From positions 558,001-622,000 of the forward strand of contig NZ_JAUHJR010000002.1 of NCBI RefSeq assembly GCF_030412915.1: DNA of 64,000 nt. The letters are read 5' to 3'. Under the pieces are notes generated by a model. That model was not told where the DNA came from and did not search any database. It saw nothing but the letters and a program-made list of their open reading frames with translations. This document shows, in pieces, positions 8,946-20,572 of this stretch. The translations under genes were made by a program, and so were the position numbers. This DNA is from Nocardioides abyssi. GTDB lineage: Bacteria > Actinomycetota > Actinomycetes > Propionibacteriales > Nocardioidaceae. Numbering within the stretch: the first letter of the stretch is position 1; each line of letters begins with the position of its first letter.

Positions 8946-10889
8946 GTGACGATCCTGGATGACGCCCGCCCGGGCATGGACCCCGACATCCGTCCGCAGG
9001 ACGACCTGTTCGGACACGTCAACGGGCGCTGGCTGGAGGAGACCGACATCCCCGACGACCGGTCGAGCTGGGGGCCGTTCGTCCAGCTGGCCGACGCCGC
9101 CGAGGCGCACGTCAAGGAGATCATCGAGGGGCTGGCCGCCGGCGACCCCGCCACGATGACCGACGACGCCCGCAAGGTCGGCGACCTCTACGCCTCCTTC
9201 ATGGACACCGAGGCGATCGACCGGCGCGGCACCCGCCCGATCCGCCCGCTGCTGGACGCGGTGGAGGGGCTGCGCGACGTGCGCGACCTCGCGGCGTTCC
9301 TGGGCGAGTTCGAGCGCGTCGGCGGCCACGGCCTGTTCGGGTCGTACGTCGACACCGACGACCGCCGCTCCGACCGCTACCTCATGCATCTGGTGCAGGG
9401 CGGGCTCGGGCTGCCCGACGAGTCGTACTACCGCGAGGAGAAGTTCGCCGAGATCCGCGACGCGTACGTCGCCTACCTCGAACGGCTCTTCACCCTCGCC
9501 GACCACCCGCACCCCGCGGCCGCCGCGCGCACCGTGCTCGAGATCGACACCCGCCTCGCGGCCGGCCACTGGGAGCGGGCCGCGACCCGCGACGTGCAGA
9601 AGACCTACAACCTGCTGACGCTGGACGACATCAAGGCGCTGTGCCCGGCGTTCGACTGGGACGCCTACGTCACCAACCTGGGCGGTACCGACGAGACTCT
9701 CGCCGAGGCGTGCGTGCGCCAGCCGTCGTACCTCGGCCATCTCTCCACCGTCCTCGACGAGGTGCCGATCGACGCGTGGCGCCCGTGGATGCTCAGCCAC
9801 GTGCTGCGGTCGTCGGCGGCGTACCTCACCGACGACTTCGTCGAGACCAACTTCGACTTCTACGGCCGCACCCTCAACGGCACCCCCGAGCTGCGGGCGC
9901 GGTGGAAGCGCGGGGTGGCGTTCGTCGAGGGCGCGATCGGCGAGGCGGTCGGCAAGGAGTACGTCGCGCGGCACTTCCCGCCGACCTCCAAGGCGCTCAT
10001 GGACGACCTGGTCGCCAACCTGCTCGCGGCCTACCGCGAGTCGATCTCCACGCTGGACTGGATGACCGAGGAGACCAAGGAGCGGGCCTACGAGAAGCTC
10101 GCGACCTTCCGGCCCAAGATCGGCTACCCGGAGAAGTTCCGCGACTACTCCGCGCTCCACGTGACCGCCGACGACCTGCTCGGCAACGTCGCGTCGGCGG
10201 CGGCGTTCGAGACCGACCGGCAGCTGGCGAAGATCGGCGCGCCGGTCGACCGCGACGAGTGGTTCATGCTGCCGCAGACGGTCAACGCCTACTACAACCC
10301 CGGCACCAACGAGATCTGCTTCCCCGCCGGCATCCTGCAGAAGCCGTTCTTCAGCCCCGAGGCCCACGCGGCGGAGAACTACGGCGGCATCGGCGCGGTC
10401 ATCGGCCACGAGATCGGGCACGGCTTCGACGACCAGGGCGCGCAGTACGACGGCGAGGGCAACCTCAACGACTGGTGGACCGCCGACGACAAGGCGGCCT
10501 TCGAGGTCAAGTCCAAGGCGCTCGTCGAGCAGTACGACGGGTTCGAGCCGCGCAGCCTCCCGGGTGAACACGTCAACGGCTCGCTCACCGTCGGCGAGAA
10601 CATCGGCGACCTCGGCGGGCTGACCATCGCCCACAAGGCCTACCTCATCTCTGAGGGCGGGTCGGCCTCGGAGGAGGACCGCAAGCGGCTGTTCCTCAAC
10701 TGGGCCTACGTGTGGCGCACCAAGCGCCGCAAGCAGCAGGAGCAGCAGTACCTCACCATCGACCCGCACAGCCCGCCGGAGTTCCGGGCCAACATCGTGC
10801 GCAACCTCGACGAGTTCCACGAGGTGTTCGGCACCGCCGAGGGCGACGGGCTCTGGCTCGATCCCGACAAGCGCGTCCGGATCTGGTGA
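8946..10889 (+). CDS. M13 family zinc metallopeptidase (neprilysin/PepO type)
   Basis: 647 residues, the usual bacterial M13 length. The zinc site is complete: HEIGH at 488-492 (VIGHEIGHGFDDQGAQYD) and the third ligand Glu551 in GENIGDLGG, with substrate-binding NAYYNP upstream. No signal peptide or membrane anchor is visible (MTILDDARPGMDPDIRPQDD), so it is predicted to be cytoplasmic, acting on oligopeptides. Start GTG is supported by TAGTGT at 8934-8939, six bases upstream. It ends before a dense block of inverted repeats. Confidence 0.93.
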   Translation: MTILDDARPGMDPDIRPQDDLFGHVNGRWLEETDIPDDRSSWGPFVQLADAAEAHVKEIIEGLAAGDPATMTDDARKVGDLYASFMDTEAIDRRGTRPIRPLLDAVEGLRDVRDLAAFLGEFERVGGHGLFGSYVDTDDRRSDRYLMHLVQGGLGLPDESYYREEKFAEIRDAYVAYLERLFTLADHPHPAAAARTVLEIDTRLAAGHWERAATRDVQKTYNLLTLDDIKALCPAFDWDAYVTNLGGTDETLAEACVRQPSYLGHLSTVLDEVPIDAWRPWMLSHVLRSSAAYLTDDFVETNFDFYGRTLNGTPELRARWKRGVAFVEGAIGEAVGKEYVARHFPPTSKALMDDLVANLLAAYRESISTLDWMTEETKERAYEKLATFRPKIGYPEKFRDYSALHVTADDLLGNVASAAAFETDRQLAKIGAPVDRDEWFMLPQTVNAYYNPGTNEICFPAGILQKPFFSPEAHAAENYGGIGAVIGHEIGHGFDDQGAQYDGEGNLNDWWTADDKAAFEVKSKALVEQYDGFEPRSLPGEHVNGSLTVGENIGDLGGLTIAHKAYLISEGGSASEEDRKRLFLNWAYVWRTKRRKQQEQQYLTIDPHSPPEFRANIVRNLDEFHEVFGTAEGDGLWLDPDKRVRIW

Positions 10890-10907
10890 TCCCCGTCCGC
10901 TGAACCT

Positions 10908-10937
10908 GTCCGGTCCGGTCCGGTCCGGCCGGTCCGG
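10908..10937. repeat. Short tandem repeat of GTCCG
   Basis: Four consecutive GTCCG pentamers (10908-10927), then a fifth copy at 10932-10936, immediately after the M13 gene. A repeat of this unit length may vary between strains by slippage. Confidence 0.8.
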
Positions 10938-10989
10938 GGGAGGGACGGATTCACCGGTCAACCGGAGGATCCGTCGACTTGACCGGGAG

Positions 10990-11033
10990 AACTCGCGCTT
11001 GACCGACGAACCTTCATCGGTCGAGCGCGAGTT
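10990..11033. terminator. Long hairpin between convergent genes, built from TTGACCG motifs
   Basis: Arms 10990-11006 and 11017-11033 pair over 17 bp with one T-G mismatch (a wobble in RNA) around a 10-nt loop. It lies between the M13 gene and the convergent MFS gene, so a bidirectional terminator is the simplest reading. The block also contains five copies of TTGACCG or its near reverse complement: 10955-10961, 10979-10985, 10999-11005, 11018-11024 and 11038-11044. Confidence 0.55.
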
Positions 11034-11062
11034 TCGTCGGTCGAGTCCCACCGGATCGCCGG

Positions 11063-12445
11063 TCAGACCCCCACCGGCTCCTCGACCCGCGCGGGGGCGG
11101 GCTGCGCGACGGGGGCGAGGTCCTCGGTGAGGTCGCGGCCGCGGGTCTCCGGCAGGAACCGGGCGCAGACCAGGCTGATCGCGGCGACGACGACGTTGTA
11201 GGTCGCGACCAGCCACAGCGTGCCGTCGCCCTTCGTGACCAGCCAGGCGGCGATGAGCGGGGTCATGCCGGAGGCCAGGACGCCGGAGACCTGGTAGAGC
11301 GTGCTGAGCGCGGAGTAGCGGTAGCGGGTGTCGAACAGCTCGCTCCAGAACGCCGCGAGCGGGCCGTAGACCCAGCCGTAGATGACGCCGAGCCCGCCGA
11401 CGAAGGTGCAGAGGACGCCGAGCGTCGACCCGGTCTGGATCATCCACGCCGCCGGGAAGGCGAAGACCAGCGCGAAGGCCGCGCCGGAGGCGAACACCGG
11501 GCGGCGGCCCACGCGGTCGCTGAGCCGACCGGAGACCAGCACCAGCGCGACGCCGAGCAGGGCGCCGACCATGATGCAGTTCAGCGCCGTGGACTTGCTG
11601 ACGCCGACCTCGTCGACGGCGTAGGCGAGCAGGTAGACCGAGAACAGGTTGAACGTGAACCCCTCGATGAACCGCGTGCCCATGCCGAGGAACAGCGTGC
11701 GGCCCTGCCGGGCGAAGAGCTCGGTCACCGGCATCGCGGAGACCTGCTTGTCCTCCTGCACGCGCTGGAACGACGGCGTCTCCATGACGCTCAGGCGGAT
11801 CCACGCGCCGATCGCGAGCAGCACGATGCTGAGCAGGAAGCACGCTCGCCAGCCCCAGGCGAGGAACGCCTCGTCGGGCAGCTGCGAGGCGATCGCGAAC
11901 GCGCCGCTGGCCAGGAACAGGCCGCCGGGCACCCCGATGTGGGCGAAGCTGCCGAAGAACCCGCGGCGCCGCGCGGGCGCGAACTCCACCGCCAGCAGCA
12001 CCGCGCCGCCGTACTCACCACCGACCCCGATGCCCTGCAGCACCCGCAGCACGACGAGCAGGACGGGCGCCCAGACGCCGATCTGGTCGTACGTCGGCAG
12101 CAGGCCGATCACGGCAGTGCCGACCCCCATGATCATGAGCGTCCAGATGAGCATGGTCTTGCGACCGATCCGGTCGCCGAAGTGCCCGAAGACGACCCCG
12201 CCGACCGGGCGGGCCAGGAAGCCGACGGCGAACGTGCCGAACGCCGCGAACTGCGCCGCGGGGCCGTCGAGCCCGTTGAAGTAGAGCTTGTCGAAGACCA
12301 GGCCGGCGGCCGTGCCGTAGAGGAAGAAGTCGTACCACTCGATGGTCGCGCCGACGGCCGAGGCCATCGCGACGCGGCGCGGGTCGGCGGCACCCCCCTG
12401 CTGGGAGGCCGGGGGCGCGTGGGTCGCGCTCGTGCTGATTGCCAT
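11063..12445 (-). CDS. MFS transporter, metabolite:H+ symporter (MHS/ProP-like) type
   Basis: 460 residues. The hallmarks of the MHS subfamily are present: ASAVGATIEWYDFFLYGTAAG at the first helix, FGHFGDRIGRK (motif A), and the central LQGIGVGGEYGGAVL...FAPARRRGFFGSF block. These symporters import organic acids or osmolytes such as citrate, alpha-ketoglutarate, shikimate or proline/betaine. The ATG at 12445 (MAISTSATHAPPAS) is preferred over upstream codons because a GGAG precedes it and the upstream translation is low complexity. Its upstream region holds several dyads. Confidence 0.87.
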   Translation of the reverse strand: MAISTSATHAPPASQQGGAADPRRVAMASAVGATIEWYDFFLYGTAAGLVFDKLYFNGLDGPAAQFAAFGTFAVGFLARPVGGVVFGHFGDRIGRKTMLIWTLMIMGVGTAVIGLLPTYDQIGVWAPVLLVVLRVLQGIGVGGEYGGAVLLAVEFAPARRRGFFGSFAHIGVPGGLFLASGAFAIASQLPDEAFLAWGWRACFLLSIVLLAIGAWIRLSVMETPSFQRVQEDKQVSAMPVTELFARQGRTLFLGMGTRFIEGFTFNLFSVYLLAYAVDEVGVSKSTALNCIMVGALLGVALVLVSGRLSDRVGRRPVFASGAAFALVFAFPAAWMIQTGSTLGVLCTFVGGLGVIYGWVYGPLAAFWSELFDTRYRYSALSTLYQVSGVLASGMTPLIAAWLVTKGDGTLWLVATYNVVVAAISLVCARFLPETRGRDLTEDLAPVAQPAPARVEEPVGV

Positions 12446-12465
12446 GCCGAGACTCCGTTCCGAGG

Positions 12466-12523
12466 ATGCACACCTGTGGACACGCCTGTGCATGGTTTGT
12501 CCACTGAACAACGCGACTAACCA
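12466..12523. promoter_or_regulatory. Dyad-rich region between the divergent MFS and recQ genes
   Basis: Inverted repeats ATGCACA (12466-12472) and TGTGCAT (12487-12493), and TGGTT (12493-12497) with AACCA (12519-12523), lie just upstream of the MHS transporter start. The inner TTGT-N7-ACAA resembles GntR-type operators. This is positional inference only. The rest of the gap up to recQ (12524-12675) shows nothing I can name. Confidence 0.3.
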
Positions 12524-12675
12524 TAGAAGGTGTCGCCTCGCAGCGGTGCGTCGCGCGTCTCGCGGGGTGGCAGGCGTTGCCGATGGCCGCATCGGCGCCG
12601 CCGGCCGGCGGGCCGGCGGCGTGACCTGTGGAGGGCGCCCGTCGACCGTCCCCGCCCGCTGGTAGACAGGTCGGC

Positions 12676-14793
12676 ATGAGCTCTCCCGCCGCCCCGACCT
12701 CGCCCGCGAGCGCGACCGACGTACGCCGGCAGGCCGAGGAGCACCTGCGGGCCCTGGTCGGACGGGACGACGCGGCCCTGCGCGAGGACCAGTGGTCGGC
12801 GATCGAGGCGCTGGCCGTCGATCGCCGGCGCGCGCTCGTCGTGCAGCGCACCGGCTGGGGCAAGTCGGCGGTCTACTTCGTGGCCACCCTGCTCCTGCGC
12901 GGCCAGGGCGCCGGGCCGACCGTGATCGTCTCCCCGCTGCTGGCCCTGATGCGCAACCAGATCGCCGCGGCCGAGCGGGCCGGCATCCGGGCGGTGACGA
13001 TCAACTCCACCAACATCGAGGACTGGGAGCCGACCCACCAGGCCATCCGCGACGGCGAGGTCGACGTGCTGCTGGTCAGCCCCGAGCGCCTCAACAACCC
13101 CGGCTTCCGCGACGAGGTGCTGCCGAAGCTCGCGGCGACCTGCGGCCTGCTCGTGGTCGACGAAGCGCACTGCATCTCCGACTGGGGCCACGACTTCCGG
13201 CCCGACTACCGGCGGATCCGCACGCTGCTGGCCGAGCTGCCCGACGGCATCCCGGTGCTCGCGACGACCGCGACCGCCAACGAGCGGGTCACCGCCGACG
13301 TGGCCGAGCAGCTCGGCCCGCTGGGCCAGCAGGTGCTGGTGCTCCGGGGCTCGCTGGACCGCGAGTCGCTGCGGTTGGGGGTGGTCCGGCTGCGGACGGC
13401 CGAGCAGCGGCTGGCCTGGCTCGCCGACCACCTCGCCGAGCAGCCCGGGTCCGGCATCGTCTACTGCCTCACCGTCGCCGCGACCCAGGAGATCGCGGAC
13501 TACCTCCGTTCCCGGGCCCACGACGTCGCGGCGTACTCCGGCCAGACCGACACCACCGAGCGCCAGGCCCTCGAGCAGGACCTCGCCGCCGGGCGGGTCA
13601 AGGCGCTCGTCGCGACGAGCGCGCTGGGCATGGGCTTCGACGCGACGCTGGGCTTCGTGGTCAACATGGGCGCGCCGGCCTCACCGGTCGCCTACTACCA
13701 GCAGGTCGGCCGTGCCGGCCGCGGCACCGACGAGGCCGTCGTGGTCCTGCTGCCGGCCACCGAGGACCGCGACATCTGGAACTACTTCGCCTCGCTCGCC
13801 TTCCCCCGCGAGGAGTTGGTGCGCCAGACCCTCGCGGTGCTGGCCGAGGAGGGGCGGCCGATGAGCACGGCCGCGCTCGAGACGATGGTCGAGCTCAACC
13901 GCACCCGGCTGGAGACGATGCTCAAGGTGCTCGACGTGGACGGCGCCGTGCGCCGGGTCCGCGGCGGGTGGGAGTCGACGGGCCGGGAGTGGAGCTACGA
14001 CGAGGAGCGCTACCGCCGGGTGACCGAGGCGCGCGAGCGCGAGCAGCAGGCGATGCTCGACTACATCGCGACCGACCGGTGCCGGATGCGGTTCCTGCGC
14101 GACCAGCTCGACGACCCCGAGGCGGCCGACTGCGGTCGCTGCGACAACTGCGGCGGGCTGAGCCTGTCCGAGGACGTCTCGTCGGCCGCGCTCGAGGAGG
14201 CCGGGGCCCGGCTGTCGCGTCCCGGCGTCGTCGTGGAGCCGCGCAAGATGTGGCCGACCGCGCTGGCCAACCTCGGCATCGACCTCAAGGGCAAGATCAA
14301 GGACGGTGCCTCCGAGGGGCGCGCGGTCGCCCGGCTGACCGACCTCGGCCACGGGCAGGCGCTGCGCGAGCTGTTCGCACCCGGCACGCCCGACGGGCCG
14401 GTGCCGGTGCCGCTCGTGCGCGCGGTCGTCGAGGTGCTGCAGGAGTGGCGCCCGGGGGTCGACGTGATCGTCCACGCCGAGTCCGCGACCCGGCCGACGC
14501 TGACCAGCGACCTGGCCGCCGGGCTGTCCCGCTACCTCGGGATCCCGGTGGTCGGCACCTGGGCGGTCGTCGACCCCGACGTCGCGCCGGGCCAGGGCGC
14601 GATGAACTCCGCCCAGCGGGTCGCCGCGGTGGGCCGCCGCTCCGCCCTGCACGCCGACGTCCCCGACGGTGCGCGCGTGCTGCTCGTCGACGACCGCACC
14701 GACACCGGCTGGAGCCTGACCCTCGCGGCCCGGGCGCTGCGCGGGGCCGGAGCGGCCGAGGTGCTGCCGCTCGTCCTCGCCGTCACCGGCTGA
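12676..14793 (+). CDS. recQ: RecQ-family DNA helicase with a C-terminal phosphoribosyltransferase-like domain
   Basis: 705 residues. Helicase core: Walker A variant RTGWGKS (Lys63), DEAH at 162-165 (VVDEAHCISDWGHDFRPDY) and motif VI QQVGRAGRG. The RecQ zinc-binding cysteines follow at 469, 486, 489 and 492. There is no HRDC domain. Instead the C-terminus ends in a PRPP-type motif VLLVDDRTDTGWS (668-680) characteristic of phosphoribosyltransferases. ATP-dependent 3'-5' DNA unwinding in repair is expected; the role of the tail is unknown. Start ATG at 12676 is chosen over an in-frame ATG 48 bases upstream because a TAGACA box lies at 12663-12668. Confidence 0.9.
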   Translation: MSSPAAPTSPASATDVRRQAEEHLRALVGRDDAALREDQWSAIEALAVDRRRALVVQRTGWGKSAVYFVATLLLRGQGAGPTVIVSPLLALMRNQIAAAERAGIRAVTINSTNIEDWEPTHQAIRDGEVDVLLVSPERLNNPGFRDEVLPKLAATCGLLVVDEAHCISDWGHDFRPDYRRIRTLLAELPDGIPVLATTATANERVTADVAEQLGPLGQQVLVLRGSLDRESLRLGVVRLRTAEQRLAWLADHLAEQPGSGIVYCLTVAATQEIADYLRSRAHDVAAYSGQTDTTERQALEQDLAAGRVKALVATSALGMGFDATLGFVVNMGAPASPVAYYQQVGRAGRGTDEAVVVLLPATEDRDIWNYFASLAFPREELVRQTLAVLAEEGRPMSTAALETMVELNRTRLETMLKVLDVDGAVRRVRGGWESTGREWSYDEERYRRVTEAREREQQAMLDYIATDRCRMRFLRDQLDDPEAADCGRCDNCGGLSLSEDVSSAALEEAGARLSRPGVVVEPRKMWPTALANLGIDLKGKIKDGASEGRAVARLTDLGHGQALRELFAPGTPDGPVPVPLVRAVVEVLQEWRPGVDVIVHAESATRPTLTSDLAAGLSRYLGIPVVGTWAVVDPDVAPGQGAMNSAQRVAAVGRRSALHADVPDGARVLLVDDRTDTGWSLTLAARALRGAGAAEVLPLVLAVTG

Positions 14794-14838
14794 CCCGAGG
14801 AACGCTCCGGGCCGGCCGCTGGTCCGGCCCGGAAACCG

Positions 14839-14886
14839 CCTCGTGCTGCCCAGCGTGCGCCGGAGCGCACGCTGGACAGCACGAGG
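14839..14886. terminator. Bidirectional terminator hairpin
   Basis: Arms 14839-14860 and 14865-14886 pair over 22 bp with a single C-A mismatch and loop CGGA. It lies between the convergent recQ and DHA2 MFS genes. Confidence 0.75.
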
Positions 14887-14902
14887 GTGGGTGCGGAGCG
14901 GG

Positions 14903-16408
14903 TCAGTGCCCCATGAGCGCGGTCTGGTCGACCGGCTCGGCGGGGGGCTTGCGCGGCAGGAAGAACGCCGGCACGAGCACGACGGCCACCATGACCGCCG
15001 CGACCCAGAAGGTGCTGCTGAAGACGCCGGCCAGGTCGTCGAGCACCTGGACGGGGTCCTTCGAGGGACGGACGTCGTTCTTGACGCCGTTGGTGAGCAG
15101 CACCGAGAAGATCGCGGTGCCGATCGAGGCGGCGACCTGCTGGACGATGTTGAGCAGGGTCGAGCCGCGGGCGACGGTGTGGCCGCGCAGCGTCTGCAGC
15201 GCCGCGGACATGATCGGCATCATCGTGGCGCCCATGCCCAGGCCCATGACGAAGAGCGCGCCCATGAGGAACGTGTAGGACGTGGTGGCGTCGAGCGTGG
15301 CGAACATGCCCATGCCGATGGTGATCACCGCGATGCCGGCGAGGACGATCTTGCCGGGGCCGATCCGGTCCGACAGCACGCCGGCGACCGGCATGACGAG
15401 CATGGCGCCGACGCCCTGCGGGGCGAGCAGCAGGCCGGCGGAGAGCGCGCCCTCGTCGCGGACCTGCTGGAAGTAGAGCGGGAAGAGCAGGCTGGCGCCG
15501 AAGAACGCGATCGCGAAGAGCGACATCGCGATGACGGCGACGGTCATCGTGCCGTTGGTGAACAGGCGCAGATCGACGAGCGGGTGCTTGTTGGAGCGGG
15601 CGAGCGCCCACGGCACGAACGCGACGATCAGCAGCAGGCCGATGATCGCCGGCAGGAGCACCTCGGCGTCCAGGACGGTGCCGGTCTCGGGGATGGTCGA
15701 GACGCCGTACAGGAAGGCAGCGAGGCCGGGGGAGAGCAGCACCATGCCGAGCCAGTCGAAGGTCTCCGACGGCTCGACGGAGTCCTTCGGCAGCACCTTG
15801 GCGGCGTACACGATCGCGGCGGCACCGATCGGGACGTTGATGAGGAAGATCCAGTGCCAGCTGGCGTTCTCGATCAGCGCGCCGCCGATGATGGGGCCGA
15901 AGATCGGCCCGAGCAGCATCGGGATGCCCATGACGGCCATGACGCGGCCGATCCGCTCCGGGCCGGCGGCACGGGTCAGGATCGTCATGCCCAGCGGCAC
16001 GAGCATGCCGCCGCCGAGGCCCTGCAGCACGCGGAAGGCGACCAGCATCTCCAGCGACGTCGCGGCGGCGCAGAGCGCGGAGCCGGCGGCGAAGAGCACG
16101 ATCGCGATCAGGTAGAGCCGCTTGGTGCCGAAGCGGTCCGAGGCCCAGCCGGTCAGCGGGATGACGCTGGCCAGGGCCAGGGTGTACGCCGTCATGGTCC
16201 AGGCGACCTGGGCGGTCGTCGCGTCGAACTCGCGCTGGAAGGTCTCCAGCGCCACCGAGACGACGGTGATGTCGAGGATCGACATGATCGCGCCGAGCAC
16301 GACGACGCCGGCCACGACGAGGACCTCGCGGTCGAGCTTGTCGGAGGCGCCAGGGGTGCCAGGGGCGCCGGGCGTGCCGGGCGGGGTGGTGGAGAGGTCG
16401 GTGCTCAC
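14903..16408 (-). CDS. MFS transporter, DHA2 drug:H+ antiporter type
   Basis: 501 residues with the 14-helix DHA2 profile. Markers are LDITVVSVALETFQREF in helix 1, GWASDRFGTKRLY (motif A), and GPIFGPIIGGALIENASWHWIF (motif C region). The N-terminus has a Gly/Ala/Pro-rich cytoplasmic stretch (PPGTPGAPGTPGA). The GTG start follows a TAACCT -10 box at 16415-16420 (minus strand) by six bases, so it is probably leaderless. No regulator gene is adjacent. Substrate unknown. Confidence 0.88.
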   Translation of the reverse strand: MSTDLSTTPPGTPGAPGTPGASDKLDREVLVVAGVVVLGAIMSILDITVVSVALETFQREFDATTAQVAWTMTAYTLALASVIPLTGWASDRFGTKRLYLIAIVLFAAGSALCAAATSLEMLVAFRVLQGLGGGMLVPLGMTILTRAAGPERIGRVMAVMGIPMLLGPIFGPIIGGALIENASWHWIFLINVPIGAAAIVYAAKVLPKDSVEPSETFDWLGMVLLSPGLAAFLYGVSTIPETGTVLDAEVLLPAIIGLLLIVAFVPWALARSNKHPLVDLRLFTNGTMTVAVIAMSLFAIAFFGASLLFPLYFQQVRDEGALSAGLLLAPQGVGAMLVMPVAGVLSDRIGPGKIVLAGIAVITIGMGMFATLDATTSYTFLMGALFVMGLGMGATMMPIMSAALQTLRGHTVARGSTLLNIVQQVAASIGTAIFSVLLTNGVKNDVRPSKDPVQVLDDLAGVFSSTFWVAAVMVAVVLVPAFFLPRKPPAEPVDQTALMGH

Positions 16409-16494
16409 CGCGGAAGGTTAGGGGCGGGGCGGAGCAGGCGTCCTGTCCGCGAGCCCCCCGACGACCGTGGGCTTGGTCACCCGGCCGGTGCAGG

Positions 16495-16992
16495 TCAGCC
16501 GGCGCTGGAGGCGAGCGCCCGGGCGGCGTCGCGGAGCATGGCGTCGTCGGGCTCCACGCCGGGGCGGAAGCGGGCGACGACGTGGCCGGTGCCGTCGACG
16601 AGGAACTTCTCGAAGTTCCACTGCACGTCGCCGGCCTCGCCCTTCTCGTCGGGCGTGCGGACGAGCTGGTCGTAGATCGGGTGCCGGCCCTCGCCGTTGA
16701 CCTCGATCTTCTCGGTCATCGGGAAGGTGACGCCGTAGGTCGCGGAGCAGAACTCCTCGATCTCCTCGGCCGTGCCGGGCTCCTGGCCCATGAACTGGTT
16801 GCACGGCACCCCGACGACGGTGAACCCGGAGCCGGCGAGCTCCTCGTGGAGCGCCTCGAGGCCGGCGTACTGCGGGGTCAGGCCGCACTTGCTGGCGACG
16901 TTGACCAGCAGCGCCGGCTTGCCGCCGGTGATCTCGCCGAGGGTCGCGGGCGTCCCGTCGAGGCGGCTGATCGGCAGGTCGAGGATGCTCAT
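16495..16992 (-). CDS. Glutathione peroxidase family protein (Cys type)
   Basis: 165 residues. The peroxidatic cysteine is Cys36 in NVASKCGLTPQY, and the remaining catalytic tetrad is Gln70, Trp125 and Asn126 (QWNFEKF). The active-site codon is TGC, so no selenocysteine is involved. Actinobacteria lack glutathione, so the in vivo reductant is more likely thioredoxin or a mycothiol-linked system (family knowledge). A TACGGT -10 box at 16999-17004 precedes the ATG by six bases. It is divergent from the SNF2 helicase gene. Confidence 0.92.
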   Translation of the reverse strand: MSILDLPISRLDGTPATLGEITGGKPALLVNVASKCGLTPQYAGLEALHEELAGSGFTVVGVPCNQFMGQEPGTAEEIEEFCSATYGVTFPMTEKIEVNGEGRHPIYDQLVRTPDEKGEAGDVQWNFEKFLVDGTGHVVARFRPGVEPDDAMLRDAARALASSAG

Positions 16993-17040
16993 GCCGCGAC
17001 CGTACCGGGCCTGTCGGCACCAGCGGTTACGGTCCTGCAG

Positions 17041-19829
<2,789 letters not shown>

Positions 19830-19833
<4 letters not shown>

Positions 19834-20537
19834 CCGTGACCGAGGCCGGCGGGCGGACCGGCACGCCGAGCCGCGTCGTCCACCCCCGGCTGCCGGCCCG
19901 GCGGGGCGGGGCCCGCGCGGCGACCTGGTGGGGGCGGGCCTGGTTGCGGGCGGTCGAGGAGGCGGCGTACGACGAGGCCGACCTGGTCGCCGCCCGGCGC
20001 CTGGCCCGCTCGGGCCGCATCGGCGGGATCATCGTCGACCGCGGGTCGTTCGTCGCGGCCGTCGAGGACGACGGAGGCCTGTGGACCACGTCGGGCACGG
20101 TGCCGGTGCTCGACGACGCCGCGCGGGACGCGTTCGTCGAGACCGTCGCGGCCGAGGCCGGGCGGGTGGCGGCGCTGATGGCCGGCGACCTGCCGCACAC
20201 GCTGGTCGAGCACGCGGAGGACGCGGGCGCGGAGCTGCTGCCCTACGGCGGCGAGCTGGGCGCGACGTGCACCTGCGAGTCGTGGACCGACCCGTGCGTG
20301 CACGCGCTGGCGGTGCTGACCCAGGTCGGGTGGCTGGTCGACGGCGACCCGTTCGTGCTGCTGCAGCTGCGGGGGCTGCCGCGCGAGGACCTGCTCGCCC
20401 GGCTGCACGCCCGGGCCGACCCGGTCGAGGAGGACCCGCTCGCCACCGACGACGACACGGCGTACGACGCCGCCCTCCGCGCAGCCCGGGCGCTCGACCT
20501 GCTCGCCGACGGCCAGGGGATCGACCACCTGCTGTGA
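19830..20537 (+). CDS. SWIM zinc finger protein, partner of the SNF2 helicase
   Basis: 235 residues. The SWIM motif CTCESWTDPCVH (CxCx6CxH) lies at about residue 149. An N-terminal WWGRAWLRAVEEA segment and several Gly/Asp-rich loops precede it. SWIM fingers bind DNA or protein, and in bacteria they are encoded beside SNF2 ATPases. The GTG overlaps the helicase stop by four bases; a second in-frame GTG lies six bases later. Confidence 0.85.
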
Positions 20538-20572
20538 GCCGGTCGGGGCCGCGGGGTCGCGGACCTCGTGGG

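Noticed and set aside
16585-16992. Selenocysteine in the glutathione peroxidase
   Set aside because: The active-site codon is an ordinary Cys codon (TGC), so no TGA recoding is needed.
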